NCBI GenBank assembly: GCA_964600225.1 | Contig: CAZRIT010000005.1 | Coordinates: forward strand, 1-64,000 | Direction: 5' to 3' | DNA: 64,000 bases | Origin: CAZRIT01 sp964600225 | Lineage (GTDB): Bacteria; Bacillota; Clostridia; Christensenellales; CAG-138 | Shown here: positions 32,349 to 42,713 of the stretch, one piece after another | How positions within the stretch are numbered: the first letter of the stretch is position 1 | Layout: the number at the start of each line of letters is the position of its first letter | Notes under the pieces: model-generated | Database searches by the model: none | Told to the model about the DNA's origin: nothing | What the model saw: the letters and a program-made list of their open reading frames with translations, nothing else | Position numbers and translations under genes: made by a program

Positions 32349-34415
32349 TTACGCTTCCTCTTCCTCAACCTTGTCGGACTTGAGGCCTGCCAGCACCACG
32401 AACAGCTGCGCCAATGCAATGGCGAGCATGAGCGGTGTGTAGGAATCCAGTACGACCATGTCAAGCCGCATGTTCGATGTCAGCAGGAACGCAATCGCAG
32501 CGCCGATGGCGGGTACGATGGTCAAAACCGACAGGAGCGGATGCTTGTTGACAGAGCGGTTGCCGCCGATGAGCCCGATGAGCTTGCACGCTGCGGCCAG
32601 TGCCGTGAAGGCTGCCAGCAGCAGGTTCATCAGCGCCCAGGCGCCGCCGCTCGGCCCAGCCAGAGGCGTTTCCGAATCGGGGATCGAGATCGGCTCCTCG
32701 GGATCCGGGTCGGGATCGGGATCAGGATCCGGGTCGGGATCCGGGTCGGGATCGGGATCAGGATCCGGGTCGGGATCAGGATCGGGATCGGGATCAGGAT
32801 CAGGATCAGGATCGACGGGCGCCCACTGGTACATGCCCGCCAGATCGAAGGTCGCTTCGCGCAGCGTGATGTTGAACAGGTTGACGTCCGCCGTCCACAC
32901 GGGGATCAAGCCCAGTGCGGGAAGGTTTTCGCTGCCGCCCAGCACCGTGCCGCTGCCGCCGCCGATGGTGAACACGCCCTGATCGGCCGTTGCCGACTGC
33001 ATCCAGGTGGTGTCGCCGGGCTTGAGGTCGGTACCTGCCCAGGCAGTGTCGCTGCCCGCGCCGATGCCAACCGCATCTTTGCCGCCCGTTACGTTGACGC
33101 TGCCACCGTTGATGGTAAGCTCTGCGCCTGCGCCGCCAATGCCCTTGATCGCTGCGCCCTTCCATGCCTTTTCGGCGCCTGCGCCGCCGCCGATGCCCGC
33201 AGCGCCCGTGCCGCCCTTTGCTGTGACGGAGGCGTTGTCGGAGATGGTGACCTTGCCGCCGTTGCCGCCCGAGACGTCGCGCTTGCCCGAATTGGTGGAG
33301 CCGCCGAAGTAGCCGCCACCGCCGCCGCCGATGCCCGCGCCGCCCTAGCCGCCCGTTGCCGTGACGGAGGCGTTGTCGGATATGGTCACGTTGCCCGCGT
33401 CGCCGCGCACGCCGCCGCCGATACCCGCGCCGCTGTAGCCGCCCTGCGCCGTTACGTCGGCGTTGCCGCCGATGTTGACGTCGCCGCCGTTGCCATTGGA
33501 CGTGCTGTTGCCCGTCTGGTTGGCCCCGCCGATGCCCGCGGCGTTGTAGCCGCCGACTGCGTTGACTGTGGCGTCGCCGCCGATGTTGACGGTGCCGCCG
33601 TTGACGCCGCCGATGCCTGCGCTGCCGCTGGAGTAGGAACCGTTGTATTCGGTATCCCCTTCGGGCACGCCGCCGCCGATGGCTTCCACGGAGGGAGCGC
33701 CCTCGATGGCGTCGTTCATGCCGATGTTAACGGTGCCGCCGTCGCCGTTGCTGCCGCCGCCGATGCCCGCGCTGCTGTCGGACTAGTTGGCGTTGCTGGC
33801 ACCGGTTTTCTGCGGGCTGCCTGCACCCTTGGCCGTTACATCCACGTTGCCGTCGATGTTGACGGTGCCGCCGCTTTCCCCGTTTGCGCCGCCGATGCCT
33901 GCGCCCGTACCGACTGTCTCGGTGACAGCGCCTGCGGTGGCGGTGAGGGAATCGTTGGCGGCGGATGCCGAATCGTTGGACTGGTCGTCCGTGATGGACA
34001 GCGTATCGCCCGTGCCGACTTCAATGCCTGCCGCGTGCGCCCCGCCCTGCACCTTGTTATCGCCCGATACGGTTACCGCGGCGGAACCTTCCACCTTGAT
34101 GCCTGCTGTGTTGTCGTCTGCCGCAATGTTGACGTCCTTGATGGTTGCATTGGCCGTAGCATTGTTGGAGCCGATCAGCGTGACGGTGGAGGAGACCGTC
34201 TTGGTTGTATCGCGCTGGGTGATGACAGGTGCGTCGTCGTTGTGCGTTGTCCCGCCCTGCTGGACGGTCTGCGGGCCTGTGCCGTCGGACTTTACTGTGA
34301 TGTCGCCATCCTCCAGAAAGTAATCCGCCAGCGCCAAACCCTCCATTGCGCCCGCCAGTGTCATGACGAGCGCGATGGTCATGCTGATTTTTCGAACCGT
34401 TTTTTTGTAAAGCAT
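32349..34415 (-). pseudogene. Repeat-rich cell-surface protein with two in-frame amber codons
   Basis: One continuous minus-strand frame of 688 sense-plus-amber codons encodes a signal peptide (KKTVRKISMTIALVMTLAG), then imperfect repeats of the form ISDNASVTATGG-x-x-GAGIGGG, a long Pro-Asp tract, and a C-terminal membrane-anchor region with three or four helices and a charged EEEEA tail. TAG interrupts it at 33783-33785 (codon 211) and 33345-33347 (codon 357). Both fall at or near the variable position of the repeat where sister repeats have Tyr or Thr. The frame is otherwise kept, so the gene is either recently inactivated, a mixed-population variant, or read through. TAG ends normal genes here (e.g. 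hnr, dmdA), which argues against a changed code. The start was set at 34415 by GGAGGG spacing. Confidence 0.75.
32701..32816. repeat. Hexanucleotide tandem repeat encoding a Pro-Asp linker
   Basis: About 19 units of GGATCC/GGGTCG/GGATCA-type hexamers encode an Asp-Pro stretch in the surface protein, between the repeat domain and the membrane anchor. Such tracts act as stiff wall-spanning stalks and readily change length. Confidence 0.85.
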
Positions 34416-34551
34416 TTTCATCACCCTCCGCTGTCAGTATACGGAGAAATTGTTACAAAACGGTTACATCAACGATTCGACAATGTACGTTCACAAAAAT
34501 GACACAATTGAATAAATCCCGTATACAGGGTGATACGTCATGACATTTGCG

Positions 34552-35970
34552 TTACGCCAGGGGTGCGGGGTTCTTGCGATAGGTGGCCAGAGAGACCGAT
34601 ACCAGCGCAATACCGCACGCAATGGAGCCGGGTACGGCCGCGCCCAGGCCGAACGGCAGGCCGATGATTTGCCAGACGATGCTCACCACAAACCCCGCGC
34701 CGATGCCCGCAAGCATGCCCTGCTTGGTAGCCTTCTTCCAATACAGCGCCGCCACGGCGGGCAGGCCCACGGAGGCCGCGTAGAACGTCCAGGCAAACAT
34801 CAGCGCGTCGTAGGCGTTTTTGATGTACAGGGCGATGACCAGCGCGCCGCCTGCGAGCACGACCGTGAGCAGCCTGGATAGCAGCACCTCGCGCTTATCG
34901 GACATCTTGGGCCGCAGTGTGTGGCCGATATCACGCACAAACGTCTGCGTGGAGATGAGCAGGTAGGAATCCGCCGAGCTCATCATCACGGATAAAAGCC
35001 CTGCAATCGTCAGCCCCGTCAGCCCCGCGGGGAGAATGCGGATGACCATGGCGGGGATGACTGCGTCGGCGGTGCCGAACTCCTCGATGATATTGGGGTA
35101 GAGCTTATACGCAGCCAGGCCGATAAACAGCGTAACAAAGATGGTGAGCGCATAGATGCTCGTGCCCGCGAACATGCCCTCCTTGGCGGCCTTCCTGCTC
35201 TTGGCGGCAAATGCGCGCTGCCACATCTCCGCGCCCGCCAGCGTGAATACAAGGTTGGTGACAATCATGCCGATCAGCGCGCCGTCCACCTTGACCTCCA
35301 GCATCTCCTTGGGAATGCTGTCGAGCAGGCCCGACAGCCCGCCCGTCAAGGAAAGGCTCTTCCACGGCAGCAGGATGTACACAAACAGCAGCAGCATGAA
35401 AAACTGCACCACGTCCGTGTACACCACGCCAAACAGGCCGCTGGCGGCCGTGTAGGCGATAAAGATGATGGCGGCAAAGATCGCGCCCATCTCGTAGGTG
35501 ATGCCGATGCCCCCGCCAATCATCTTAAAAATGGTTGCCGTCGCTGTAATCTGGCTGGCCACCGTAGCCATCATGGTGTAGCCGATGAGCACGGCCATGA
35601 CGATTTTCACGGTTTTGCCGAAGCGCAGTTCAACCAGTTCGGGGATGGATTCGATATTGCGCCGCTGCCCGACCTCCTGAATGCGGCCCGATATGGCGGA
35701 AAACAGGAACATACCGAACAGGTAGGGAAGCGCGATCATAACCGAGCGCATACCGGACGTGTAGCTGATGCCGCCGCGCCCCATCATGGCGCTGCCGCCG
35801 ATGATTGTCGCGCAAACGGTCGCTGCAAGCGTCGCGGGGCCGAGTGTGCGGCCTGCGATATAGAAGTCCTCGGAATTCTTCACGCGCTTGACGAAGTAGA
35901 TGCCAATCAACAGCATGGCGATCATGTAGAGAAAGACGATGACGATGTCCAAAGTAGTGATGTGCCCCAT
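34552..35970 (-). CDS. Sodium/solute symporter (SSS family)
   Basis: The 472-residue protein has about 13 membrane helices with the SSS-family stretches DFYIAGRTLGP, GRGGISYTSGMRS, the TVASQITATATIFK helix and SVMMSSADSYLLISTQTFVRDI (sodium-site region). The substrate cannot be read from sequence; proline, pantothenate, other acids or compatible solutes are typical. The ATG at 35970 has GGAGGT ahead. A long leader with a c-di-AMP riboswitch and terminator precedes it, which points to an osmolyte role. Confidence 0.85.
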   Translation of the reverse strand: MGHITTLDIVIVFLYMIAMLLIGIYFVKRVKNSEDFYIAGRTLGPATLAATVCATIIGGSAMMGRGGISYTSGMRSVMIALPYLFGMFLFSAISGRIQEVGQRRNIESIPELVELRFGKTVKIVMAVLIGYTMMATVASQITATATIFKMIGGGIGITYEMGAIFAAIIFIAYTAASGLFGVVYTDVVQFFMLLLFVYILLPWKSLSLTGGLSGLLDSIPKEMLEVKVDGALIGMIVTNLVFTLAGAEMWQRAFAAKSRKAAKEGMFAGTSIYALTIFVTLFIGLAAYKLYPNIIEEFGTADAVIPAMVIRILPAGLTGLTIAGLLSVMMSSADSYLLISTQTFVRDIGHTLRPKMSDKREVLLSRLLTVVLAGGALVIALYIKNAYDALMFAWTFYAASVGLPAVAALYWKKATKQGMLAGIGAGFVVSIVWQIIGLPFGLGAAVPGSIACGIALVSVSLATYRKNPAPLA

Positions 35971-36012
35971 AGAAATACCTCCTAAATGTGATATCACGCA
36001 CGGAAGCCAAAC

Positions 36013-36042
36013 AAAAAAGCTGCGGTCATCCTCATCCGCAGC
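36013..36042 (-). terminator. Riboswitch-controlled terminator
   Basis: On the minus strand GCTGCGG, a 10-base loop and CCGCAGC (36019-36042) are followed by TTTTTT (36013-36018). It lies between the c-di-AMP aptamer and the symporter start, the expected expression platform. Confidence 0.85.
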
Positions 36043-36079
36043 AAAGAAAGACAGAAAGCCATACCAAAAGGTATCGCAT

Positions 36080-36210
36080 ATGCGTACCATCCTTCTAACG
36101 CTTGCGGAATTAGCTGACGGGTTCGGAGAAAGAAGGTCTCCTACCGCAAAGAATGCGGATACACCCCAAAGATTGGTTCTTCCGTTACCGATTGACGGCA
36201 TTCAGCGTGG
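36080..36210 (-). ncRNA. c-di-AMP riboswitch (ydaO/yuaA type)
   Basis: The minus-strand leader contains the conserved core elements of the ydaO aptamer: GGGGTGTATCC, then GTAGGAG, then CTCCGAACCCGTCAGCTAA followed by CCGCAAGCGTTAGAAGGA. These are in the right order and spacing, and an intrinsic terminator follows. Binding of c-di-AMP normally switches such genes off. This is the only riboswitch of this class seen in the window. Confidence 0.88.
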
Positions 36211-36239
36211 TGATTACTTCATATATATCATAATTGAAA

Positions 36240-36834
36240 GCGATGTGTCAAGGAAACGGCGATATTCGTGTGACGTCGTCACGGCTTGGCGGCATATGGC
36301 GCATGCGTGCCGCGCCGCGGCGCAGGGGTGGAGCGTGTAGGACGGGGATAGCATAACAAACATGAAGTTTTCCGCTTCGGCAATAAAGGCGAATATGCCC
36401 GATCATTTGCAAGTTTTTCTGCTTACTCTTTTTTCTAAAAGAGTAAGCAGAAAGCCGCAAGCCCCAAAACGTAAGCACACCGTGCAAACCCGAACCACGG
36501 TTTGCATGGCGTAGGCAACGCCATAGGCGGCGTTGTCTTCAGTCGGAATACCGCCCCGGGTATGCCTCCTTCGTCCGCCTTGCTATGACGCCGCCTGCGC
36601 CATGCAAACTTCCTTGAACCCAAACGCACTGCATTGGATGGGGTTCAAGGCTGAGGAGGAAGGCATAGCGGTGGCTATTCCGACCGACGAGAACACAGAA
36701 CCCCGCCAATACAGTGCGTTTGGGCGGGTTCGGATTTGCACGGTGTGCTTAAGGCGTAGGGGAGCCGAACCCCTACGCCTTAAACAAACAGGCGGCCAAA
36801 AGGCCGCCTGTTGTGCATATCGTTGATTTGCGGC
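36240..36834. repeat. Gene-free 600-base stretch with an inverted-repeat element
   Basis: CACACCGTGCAAACCCGAACC (about 36477-36497) is matched in inverse orientation by GGTTCGGATTTGCACGGTGTG (about 36728-36748) with one mismatch, enclosing roughly 230 bases. Inner sections repeat again: CCAAACGCACTG against CAGTGCGTTTGG. CGCCATGCAAACCGTGGTTCGG, in the left arm on the minus strand, recurs at about 49419-49440. No protein-coding signal is convincing. The element looks like a small non-autonomous mobile unit or a large structured RNA. Confidence 0.6.
36751..36810. terminator. Two back-to-back terminator hairpins
   Basis: AAGGCGTAGGGG/CCCCTACGCCTT (36751-36781) and CAGGCGGCC/GGCCGCCTG (36789-36810). 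The second, read on the minus strand, follows the foldase gene stop by about 25 bases and is succeeded by TTTGTTT. Confidence 0.75.
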
Positions 36835-38217
36835 TTATTTGATGCCGCGGTAGACGTCCTCAAAGTAGGTGACCATGGAGGTGTCGGCAAGCCATTCCTC
36901 CTGCTGCTCGCTCCACGCGGCGTCCTTTTTCTGCTGCGCGGCAAGCTCGGTTACGGAGTCGAGCACGTCCTCGTAGGCGCGTTCACCCGCGGTCTCCGGG
37001 CCCACCAGGTACAGCAGGTAGAACTGATCGTCAATGGCGATCGGCCCCGAGTACTGCCCGGGCTTGAGCTGGTTGATGGCGGCGGTGATGGCGGGATCGG
37101 TCAGCGCGTCGCCCGCGGTCTGCATCAGGATGCCCGTTTCCAGGAACGACGGATACTGCGTATACAGGTCGTCCTCGCCGTAGGTTTGGATGGCTTCCTC
37201 AAACGTGGTGCCGTTTTTCAGGGCGGTGTAGGCCTGATTGGCCTTGGTGCGCGCATCGGCCACATAGGCGTCAAACATGGCGGCGGATTCCTTCTTCTTG
37301 GCGTCGTAATCCTTTTTCACCGCGGCCATCTTGGCGGCATAGCCCGTGGGCCTGCCGAGTGCGAGTTGACCGTATTCGGCCTCCAGCTCGTCCAGCTCGG
37401 TCAGCAGCGCATCGTAGCCCTCGGCGGGCTCGCCCGACGGAGAGATGGTGATGGTTTTGACGCGCACATAGCCCTCGGGTACGAACAGCACGGGGTCGCC
37501 GCCGAATTTTTCGTGTTCCTCCTCGTCGGTGCCGTAGGCATCGGGCGTTTCGGCATAGGTGGCCTTCTGCTGCTGCAGCAGGTCGTCGTAATAGGCGCGG
37601 CACTCCTCTTCGGTGGCAGTGATGCCGTCCGTGACGCGCGCTTGCAGCGCATCGACCATGGCGGATTGCTCCAGCACTTCACGGATGTAGGCGCGGTATT
37701 CGTCCACGGTCATATCCATGCCCGAGGCGGTCAGCTGCTCCTGAAAGATCTCCAGCGTGCGCGCTTCCACGTCGGCCGCGCCCTCAGACTCGGCGGATGA
37801 ACGGAACATGTCCATATAGTAGGCCATTTCGTCCTCCACGTCGGCGTCCAGGCCGTCCAGCTCATCCTGCGTGAGCGTTACGCCCTGCAGCTTGGCCTGG
37901 TTGAGCAAAAGCCTGTCGGAAACGAGCTGCTCGACCACATAGTCCTGCAGCGTTTCGATATCCGCCTGCTCGGTCGGGCGCGCCATGCCCATGTAGGCGT
38001 ACTGGGAAACGTAGGATTCGTATACCTTGGCGATTTCGCCATAGGTGATGACGATATCGTCGCCGATTTTGATGGCGGGCGTATCGTCGGACGGGGTTTC
38101 AGCGGAGGCGGCGTCGGCGGGGGCGGTTGCGTCATCCTTGAGCCGGCAGGCGGTAAAGGAAAGCAGCATGGCGACGGCCATCAGCAGCGCGACGATCTGG
38201 TTGCGGAATTTTTTCAT
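36835..38217 (-). CDS. PrsA/SurA-like peptidyl-prolyl isomerase lipoprotein
   Basis: The 460-residue secreted lipoprotein has a signal peptide (KKFRNQIVALLMAVAMLLSFTAC), with the lipobox Cys, then an acidic Ala-rich linker. It continues with the helical chaperone region (SurA_N-like: ITYGEIAKVYESY, then VVEQLVSDRLLLNQAKLQGV) and a long C-terminal part with a coiled segment and a rotamase-like stretch (FEEAIQTYGEDD, LKPGQYSGPI). It should fold proteins outside the membrane. The ATG at 38217 follows AAGGAGATT. It stands alone, ending in strong terminators. Confidence 0.8.
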   Translation of the reverse strand: MKKFRNQIVALLMAVAMLLSFTACRLKDDATAPADAASAETPSDDTPAIKIGDDIVITYGEIAKVYESYVSQYAYMGMARPTEQADIETLQDYVVEQLVSDRLLLNQAKLQGVTLTQDELDGLDADVEDEMAYYMDMFRSSAESEGAADVEARTLEIFQEQLTASGMDMTVDEYRAYIREVLEQSAMVDALQARVTDGITATEEECRAYYDDLLQQQKATYAETPDAYGTDEEEHEKFGGDPVLFVPEGYVRVKTITISPSGEPAEGYDALLTELDELEAEYGQLALGRPTGYAAKMAAVKKDYDAKKKESAAMFDAYVADARTKANQAYTALKNGTTFEEAIQTYGEDDLYTQYPSFLETGILMQTAGDALTDPAITAAINQLKPGQYSGPIAIDDQFYLLYLVGPETAGERAYEDVLDSVTELAAQQKKDAAWSEQQEEWLADTSMVTYFEDVYRGIK

Positions 38218-38230
38218 TTCGGAATCTCCT

Positions 38231-39125
38231 TCGTTGATCGCACGAACGAACGTCCATGCGCATCCATTATACGCCCCGCGAGTTTGTAAAGCAATGCGGC
38301 AGACTGTGAAACTTTGTGACAGAATGCGCTTGGAATGCCACAACCGCGGGCAAGGCTGTGCGCGCGGCGGCAGCGGCACAGGTACGTTGTTCCCTGCGGG
38401 AACAAAGACCCTTCGGCTTCGCTCAGGATGACACGATGGGTTGCGCTGTGGCGACTGCTCGGAATGACACGGATGGTGTGTCATTCAGAGGGCGGCAAGC
38501 CCGAAGAATCCGCCCCGCCGCAGCGGATGCAAGGTGCAAAGCTCCTTGTAGTAACCTGACAAGCCCCGCGGCGTTTGAGCGGCCGGTTTAAGGGGTTACG
38601 GGGGTTCGGGGGGCATAAGGGGGAAATCGGAATCCCCCTCGCCCCCCGATGTTAGCCGCAGTGCAAGCAAGCCGCATACGCCTTTTTGCCGCGAACAAAA
38701 CCGACCAATACCCCGCCGCAGCGGCATGGGCATGTTGTTCCCTGCGGGAACAATGATCCTTCGACTTCGCTCAGGATGACAACGCATCCGCTCGGAATGA
38801 CAAGGCGTGAGGCACGCTCGGAATGACAATGGGCATCTGCTTGGAATGACAACGAAAAGCGTGTCATTCTGAGGAGCGTTAGCGACGAAGAATCTTTCCG
38901 AGCGTTAGCGAGGAACGCTGTATTGTCCGCTGCGGCGGAACAGATCCTTCGGCTTCGCTCAGGATGACAACGCATCTGCTCGGAATGATAACGACGGGCG
39001 ACGCTGTGGCGACTGCTCGGAATGACAAGGCGTGAGGCACGCTCGGAATGACAATGGGCATCTGCTTGGAATGACAACGAGGGGACAGACGCAGGGTGAC
39101 ACACGTTTTGTTGCTACGCATCGGC
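38231..39125. repeat. 900-base gene-free repeat island (family P)
   Basis: From 38381 onward the sequence is made of degenerate copies of two modules: a TTCCCTGCGGGAA hairpin with CCTTCGGCTTCGCTCAGGAT, and CGGAATGACAA units. A G/C-rich hairpin, GGGGGGC and AAGGGGGA pairing with TCCCCCT and GCCCCCC, lies at about 38610-38650. Short open frames here translate to Arg/Ser/His-rich peptides in several frames and are not believable genes. A similar copy opens the window at 1-86. Confidence 0.75.
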
Positions 39126-42100
39126 TCATTCCATGGGCAGCGCGCAATCGGAAAGCGCGTACAGAAAGTCGGGCAGCCCGGCGGCAAGCTCCGCGGCGGG
39201 GACGTTCTTTTGCCGTATACGGATGCCGGGCGGATCGGTGGCCAAAAGCTGCGCGCCCTGCATGCCGCTGACTGCGCCGAGCAGCCGTCCGCCATCGATG
39301 CGCGCGCCCTCGGCAAACTGCAAGTCCGCCTGCCCGTCCCTGACGGCGACGGAGAGGACGTAGGCGTTGGCCGCGTAGGCTTTGATCAGCGCGGTGAGGA
39401 TCAGGTTCTCCACGGGCTTGGGCGGCTCGCCGTAGCGGTCGATCAATTCCTCCGTCACGTCGGGCACGGCCTCGCGCCCGTCGATATCGGCAATGCGGCG
39501 GTACACGCGCAGCCGCTGCACCTCGTTTTTGATATAGCTGTGCGGGATATGCGCATCGAACGGGATATCGACCGAGGGCTCGATGGGCGGCTTTTGCGCC
39601 ACGCCGCGCGCTTCCTCGACGGCGCGGCGGACGAGCTTGGTGTAGTACTCGTAGCCCACATCGGTGATGTGCCCGTGCTGCTCGGCGCCATGGGGCTGGC
39701 CCCGTTCGTGACCCTTGCCCGGCNNNNNNNNNNGTGCTGCTCGGCGCCGAGGAGGCTGCCCGCGCCGCGAATCTCCAAATCGCGCATGGCAAGCCGAAAG
39801 CCCGCGCCGAACTGCGTAAATTCGCGGATGGCCATCAGGCGCTTGACGGCCTTGTCGTTGACGGCGCGGCTCTGGCACACGGTAAAGTACGCATAGCCCA
39901 GGCGGTTGCCGCGGCCCACGCGCCCGCGCAATTGATAAAGCTGCGCCAGCCCCATGTGGTCGGCCTCCAGAATGATGAGGGTATTCGCGTTGGGGATGTC
40001 CAGCCCGCTTTCGATGATGGTGGTGCACAGCAGCACATCGGCCTTGTGCGCCATAAAATCGAGCATGGCGTTTTCCAGCTGCATCTCGTTCATCTGCCCG
40101 TGGGCCACAATGGTTTGCACCTCGGGCAGGAGCTTGTGGATGCGGCCGGCGATGGACTCGATGGACTGCACGCGGTTATAGACCACATACACCTGCCCGC
40201 CGCGCGCCACCTCGCGCGAGATGGCGTCGGTCAAGAGCGCATCGGTGTATTCCAGCACGAAGGTCTGCACGGGGTAGCGCTCCTCGGGCGGGGTTTCGAT
40301 GACGCTGATATCGCGCACGCCCGCCATGGACATGTTGAGCGTGCGGGGGATGGGCGTGGCGGTGAGGGTGAGCACGTCTACCGTCTGCTTGTACGCCTTG
40401 ATCTGCTCCTTGTGGTTGACGCCGAAGCGGTGCTCCTCGTCGATGACCAACAGCCCCAAATCCTTGAAGCGCACATCCTTGGCCAACAGCGCGTGCGTGC
40501 CCACGACCAGGTCGATGCTGCCGTCGGTCAGGCCCTGTTTGATTTTTGCGCGCTCCTTGGGCTGCTGAAAGCGGGAGAGGCACGCCGCGTGCACGGGATA
40601 GTCGGCAAAGCGGGACTGTATGGTGTTGTAGTGCTGCTGGGCCAATATGGTGGTGGGAACGAGGATGGCCACCTGCTTGCCGTCCTGCACGGCCTTGAAG
40701 CACGCGCGCAGCGCCACTTCGGTTTTGCCGTAGCCCACGTCGCCGCACAGCAGCCTGTCCATGGGGCGCGGCAGCTCCATATCCGCCTTGATATCGGCAA
40801 TGCTCGCCTTCTGATCGGGCGTTTCCTCGTACGGAAAACGCTCCTCAAACAGCGTCTGCCACTTGGTATCCTTGGAGAAGGCAAAGCCCTTGGCCTGCAG
40901 CCTGGCTGCGTACAGCGCAGCCAGATCGACGGCCAGCTTCTTGGCGGCGGACTTGGCGCGCTCCACGCGGCTTGACCATTCCGTGCCGCCGAGCTTGCTC
41001 AATGGCGGGATGGATTCCTCGTCCTCGCCGCCGCCGACATATTTTTGTATGCGGTCGAGCTGATCGGTGGGGATATAGAGCCGATCGCCGCCGCGGTATT
41101 CGATCAACAGATAATCGCGCGTATGCCCCTGCACGGTTAAGGGTTCCACCTTGACAAAGCGCCCGATGCCGTGCGCCTCGTGCACGATGTAATCGCCCAC
41201 CGACAGCTCCGAAAAGGCCAGCGCGCTGCGCTTGCGGCTGCGGTGCGCGGGCCGCTCGCTCTTGCCGAACAGCTCGTATTCCGTCAGTACCGTCAGCTTG
41301 AGGGAGGGGTAGCACAGCCCCTGCTTGAGGCGTTGGGGCAGTATCGTCAACTCCCCGCGCGGCGGGCGGCCGTCAAGCGACGCGGCCATGTTGGGCGTAC
41401 CGCCGTGATCGTGCAATGCATCCGCAATGCGCTGCGCGTGCTCGCCCGCAAACAGCAAAACCGTTTCGCCGTTGTTGCGCCAAAGCGCCTCGTCGCGGGC
41501 CAGCTCATCGAGGTTGCCCATGTACTGCGGCGCGGTGCGCGCCAGAAACTGTACCACCGTGCGGGGCTTGATCAGCGGATGCGCGCGGGAAAGCGCGTAC
41601 ATCAAAAGCGTGTGCTGCGTATCCAGCCTTGCAACCGTCTCCGCCGCGCCGCGCTCCAGGTGCGCCTGCGCGGGCAGGCCCTCGCCGCGCTCCAGCATGG
41701 CCGTGACCAGCTCGGTGAAACGCGCCTGCTCGGTACGGGCGGCCTCGTCGATCAACAGCGCCTCGTCGGCAAAGATACAGGCGTCGGGCGGCAGATAGTC
41801 CAATAAGGTTGCGCTCTTTGCAAACAGCAGCGGAATGAGCGCGTCCGCGCCCGCGCAGGCAATGCCGTCCTGCCAGTACTGCTGCTGCTCGGCAAAACCG
41901 ATGGCGTCGCCGATCTTTTTGAGCGCCGCGCGCATGCTTTCCTTTGGCTGCGGCGTTTCGTAGGCGGGCGGCAGGATGGCGGAAAAGCGCTGCTCCACGG
42001 AGCGCTGGGTGACGGGGTCGAACGCGCGCATCTGGTCGATCTCGTCGCCGAAGAACTCGATGCGCACGGGGTACTGCTCCTGCGGCGCAAACACGTCCAC

Positions 42101-42661
42101 CAGATCGCCGCGCGCGGCAACCTGCCCGCGCGTTTCGGCAAGCTCCGTGCGCTCGTAGCCCGCCGCGACCAGCCGTTCCACCAGGCTGCGCGGGGAAAGC
42201 TCGTCGCCTGTGCGGACGGTGAAGGCGTGTTCCGCAAACACCGCCTTGGGCGCAAGCGCCTGCATGCACGCCGCAATGGGCGCCACGATGACCGTTTGCA
42301 GGCCGCAAACCAGCTTGGTCAACGCGGCAAGCCGCTGCGTGCGCAGTTCCCCCGAAACCGCGCATACATGCACCAGCGGGGTTTCCCGCGGCAAAAACAG
42401 CGAGGCGTCGGGGCCGAAGGAGCCGATCAGCTCCGCAAGCTGCACCGCGGCCGTATCCGTGGCGGTCACGACCAGGGCGGTTTGATGTTGGGACAGCGCT
42501 GCGATGACATGCGCCTTGTGCGGCAACGGCAAGCCAAACGCCGCAGCGGGGCCCTTGCCCCCCTCCAGCGCATCGCGGATGCGGCGGAATTCCTCTGCGG
42601 TCGATAGGATGTCCAATATGAACTTGTCGGGCTGCGCAGCGGGTGCGCGTTGGATTTCCAT
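39126..42661 (-). CDS. mfd: Transcription-repair coupling factor Mfd (interrupted by an assembly gap)
   Basis: Mfd displaces stalled RNA polymerase and recruits UvrA. The chain shows a UvrB-like N-terminal region, the RNA-polymerase-interaction domain (LSVGDYIVHEAHGIGRFVKVE), a RecG-like translocase with LLCGDVGYGKTEVAL (Walker A), VIDEEHRFGV (DEEH box) and LTATPIPRTLNMSM, and the C-terminal regulatory domain. Ten N bases at 39724-39733 fall right after RGAGSLLGAEQH. On the far side GAEQHGHITDVGYEYY appears again after about 12 spurious codons, so the scaffold join duplicates a few codons and shifts the frame. The intact gene is expected to encode about 1160 residues. Confidence 0.9.
39724..39733. 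other. Scaffold gap (10 N)
   Basis: GTGCTGCTCGGCGCC occurs on both sides of the run of N, so two contig ends that should have been merged were joined by a nominal spacer. The gap is inside mfd. Confidence 0.95.
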
Positions 42662-42713
42662 ATCTGCTCGCCGTGCGGCGCATCGAGCGCCATGCGGCGG
42701 GTTTTACGTTGAT

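Noticed and set aside
32349..34415. Genome-wide reassignment of TAG as sense codon
   Set aside because: TAG ends hnr, dmdA, dmdB and other well delimited genes, so it is a normal stop here.
32310..34502. A 730-codon plus-strand open frame across the surface-protein gene
   Set aside because: It mirrors the Gly/Ala/Asp-rich repeats as Arg/Ala/Val/Asp runs; the minus strand has a signal peptide, repeats and a membrane anchor. It was considered because the minus-strand frame contains stops.
38381..39080. CRISPR array in the repeat island
   Set aside because: Units differ in length and sequence, are not evenly spaced, and no cas genes are present.
38316..39316. Short open frames with His-Pro-Glu-Arg-Ser-Arg-Arg-like peptides
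   Set aside because: They are translations of dispersed DNA repeats in several frames, not genes.
39126..40028. Separate gene for the C-terminal part of Mfd
   Set aside because: The apparent new start results from the run of N and the duplicated contig end; the product continues Mfd directly.
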